DNA of 64,000 nt. Origin: a virus. Positions 62,691-64,000 of the stretch are shown piece by piece; position 1 is the first letter of the stretch; each line of letters begins with the position of its first letter. The notes under the pieces were generated by a model. That model had not been told where the DNA came from, did no database searches, and saw only the letters and a program-made list of their open reading frames with translations. Position numbers and translations under genes: made by a program. Location: the IMG/VR virus record IMGVR_UViG_3300022562_001652, positions 1 to 64,000 of that record; one strand, 5' to 3'.

Positions 62691-64000
62691 TCGTCTTCTC
62701 CCCTTGGTTCGATGGGAGCTGGTTCGTTGGCCGCCTTCTTCATCAGCCCGTTCACGTAGTAATCGAACGGATCCTTCACAGGAAGCATCCGCTTTTTCTC
62801 CGTCCAAAAGATGCTCGCCGCCGGGTTTTCCTTGTCGTTCGCATCGATTCCTCGAATCAGCACGACGTTCGTCGTGCTTCGACCAGGATCGTAGGCGAAG
62901 CTGTGCGACACTTTCTGAACGTAGAAGTGCAGCTCTTCTCGTCCCCCGCCAGACTTCCCGCGACGCAACACCAGACGCGTACCACATCTGATGTCGGGGC
63001 GAAAACGCATGGTGAGCGAACCCTCAAGCATGAGCTCGTTGAAAGCATGCCACGTAGACACGAGCCACACGTAGTATTCGTACACATCTTTGAAACCGAC
63101 CCCGAACTGACGTCCTTTGGCTACCGACGTAGCATACTGGTTGGACACGAACGGGAACACCGTCTCTATCTCGCACCTGCGTAGGCCGAACCTAGAGATC
63201 GACTCTTTGTTTACCATGATCCCGAAAATCAGCTCTTGAAGCTGAGGCGGGAGGGTAATCGCGTGGAGTCGGAAGAAGTTCATGACGTTGTGGATGCTCT
63301 TCGAGAGCTCAGAAGAGACCAACTCCGTCTCTTCCACCACGCTGTGCGGCAGCTTCATGAAGGTGCCTGTGTCATAAGGACGCTGACGAAACACGAGAGC
63401 CAACGCTGCCGAGCCTGTTTTTCCAATACTGATTCGCGAAGGAACGAAGTCTCGCCTGCCTTGATTCACTTCCTGCGCCCTGGGTGCTGAAGAACTCACG
63501 GAGGCAGGGATACTAGGATCAGGGATCACGTTCCCGACATTCTCTTCTCCAGAGACGAAGCGCTTCCTGTCCACGTCGCTGATGCCGAGGAGGTTGTTCC
63601 AGACGCGCCTCTTCTCGCGCACCTGTTCATCGGCATCTTTTGAAGGAACGAAGTTCCGCGCAAGGTTTTCCTGATAGGCATGAGCCTCTAGAGCCTCAGG
63701 AGTCACGTCACGTATGTCCACGAACATCTCGTTCACGTCAGCGTTCTGGTAGTGCTGAAGAAGCTTCCAAAGACTGCCCGCCTCCGCCACCGGATACGTG
63801 TGAATGCCGTATCCGAACGTAGGGGCTTGAACAAAAGTCGAGACATCGAGGAAGGAGGCGATCGGAACCTCTTCGGCACCAGGAAACCTCCACTGTGTCC
63901 GAACGAGCTCGGAAGCCCCAGGCGTGGCGAGGAAAACATCGAGAAGCTGCAGAATCGTCTCCGTCGGACTCAGGATCCTCTCTATCTGTTTGAAGAGGAG
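62687..64000 (-). CDS. Baseplate hub-type protein, 5' end outside the window
   Basis: The frame is open without break from the right edge to the stop at 62687 (438 codons visible). Sequence features include a helical N-terminal region, Cys/Trp-rich middle (YEYYVWLVSTWHAFNELML) and FYVQKVSHSFAYDPGRSTTN with LIRGIDAN, a pattern found in hub proteins of the gpD/gp27 type. It overlaps the spike gene by ATGA, as hub and spike genes often do. The true start is not visible; GTG 63790 is only an internal codon. Confidence 0.72.
   Translation of the reverse strand, partial: LLFKQIERILSPTETILQLLDVFLATPGASELVRTQWRFPGAEEVPIASFLDVSTFVQAPTFGYGIHTYPVAEAGSLWKLLQHYQNADVNEMFVDIRDVTPEALEAHAYQENLARNFVPSKDADEQVREKRRVWNNLLGISDVDRKRFVSGEENVGNVIPDPSIPASVSSSAPRAQEVNQGRRDFVPSRISIGKTGSAALALVFRQRPYDTGTFMKLPHSVVEETELVSSELSKSIHNVMNFFRLHAITLPPQLQELIFGIMVNKESISRFGLRRCEIETVFPFVSNQYATSVAKGRQFGVGFKDVYEYYVWLVSTWHAFNELMLEGSLTMRFRPDIRCGTRLVLRRGKSGGGREELHFYVQKVSHSFAYDPGRSTTNVVLIRGIDANDKENPAASIFWTEKKRMLPVKDPFDYYVNGLMKKAANEPAPIEPRGEDE

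Overview
The window is part of a large tailed double-stranded DNA phage genome, most likely a contractile-tailed (myovirus-type) phage of a bacterium. The evidence is dense packing with ATGA/GTGA/TGATG start-stop overlaps, strong Shine-Dalgarno sites, terminase subunits, a gpJ/gp25/spike-type baseplate set, a NlpC/P60 hydrolase and a near-complete replication and recombination set. The host cannot be fixed from the sequence. No portal, capsid or sheath gene is in view and the gene at the right end runs off the edge, so this is a fragment of a larger genome.

Layout. (1) Positions 1-13,350, plus strand: an accessory arm of about thirty short, mostly unrecognised genes. Many carry Cys-x2-Cys zinc ribbons. 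Recognisable members are a UvrD-like helicase, a ParB-like protein, a pentapeptide-repeat protein, a transglutaminase-fold candidate and a cytosine-methyltransferase-like protein. (2) 13,312-16,600, minus strand: DUF6527-like protein, large terminase, probable small terminase and a HTH protein, followed by a 350-base non-coding stretch and two tRNA-like genes with odd anticodon arms. (3) 17,110-21,400, minus: small proteins, a Pth2-like protein, a RusA resolvase, a lysyl-oxidase-like lipoprotein and a cupin. (4) 21,361-42,617, minus: DNA metabolism. This holds a family-4 uracil-DNA glycosylase, a SbcC/SbcD (gp46/gp47) pair, a second UDG-fold protein, a UvsX-like RecA, a gp32-like ssDNA-binding protein, a nucleotidyltransferase, a possible UvsY, a family A DNA polymerase, a primase, a DNA methyltransferase, a HAD phosphatase, a TSCPD protein, a DnaB-like helicase, a zincin and a UvsW-like helicase. 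(5) 42,695-64,000, minus: tail fibres, lysis candidates and baseplate. Transcription of parts 2-5 runs right to left and meets the plus-strand arm near 13,330.

The replication genes together suggest T4-style recombination-dependent replication built around a family A polymerase. The lysis candidates (NlpC/P60 enzyme and a coiled-coil membrane protein) sit among the tail-fibre genes.

The most unusual items are: a lysyl-oxidase-like lipoprotein that keeps the copper and quinone-cofactor residues; a 287-base RNA gene that folds as a tRNA interrupted in its anticodon loop; a perfect 42-base inverted copy of helicase coding sequence fused through 4-base microhomology to a 30-base direct repeat; and a tail protein with about 34 copies of a 20-residue repeat whose central copies look recently homogenised.
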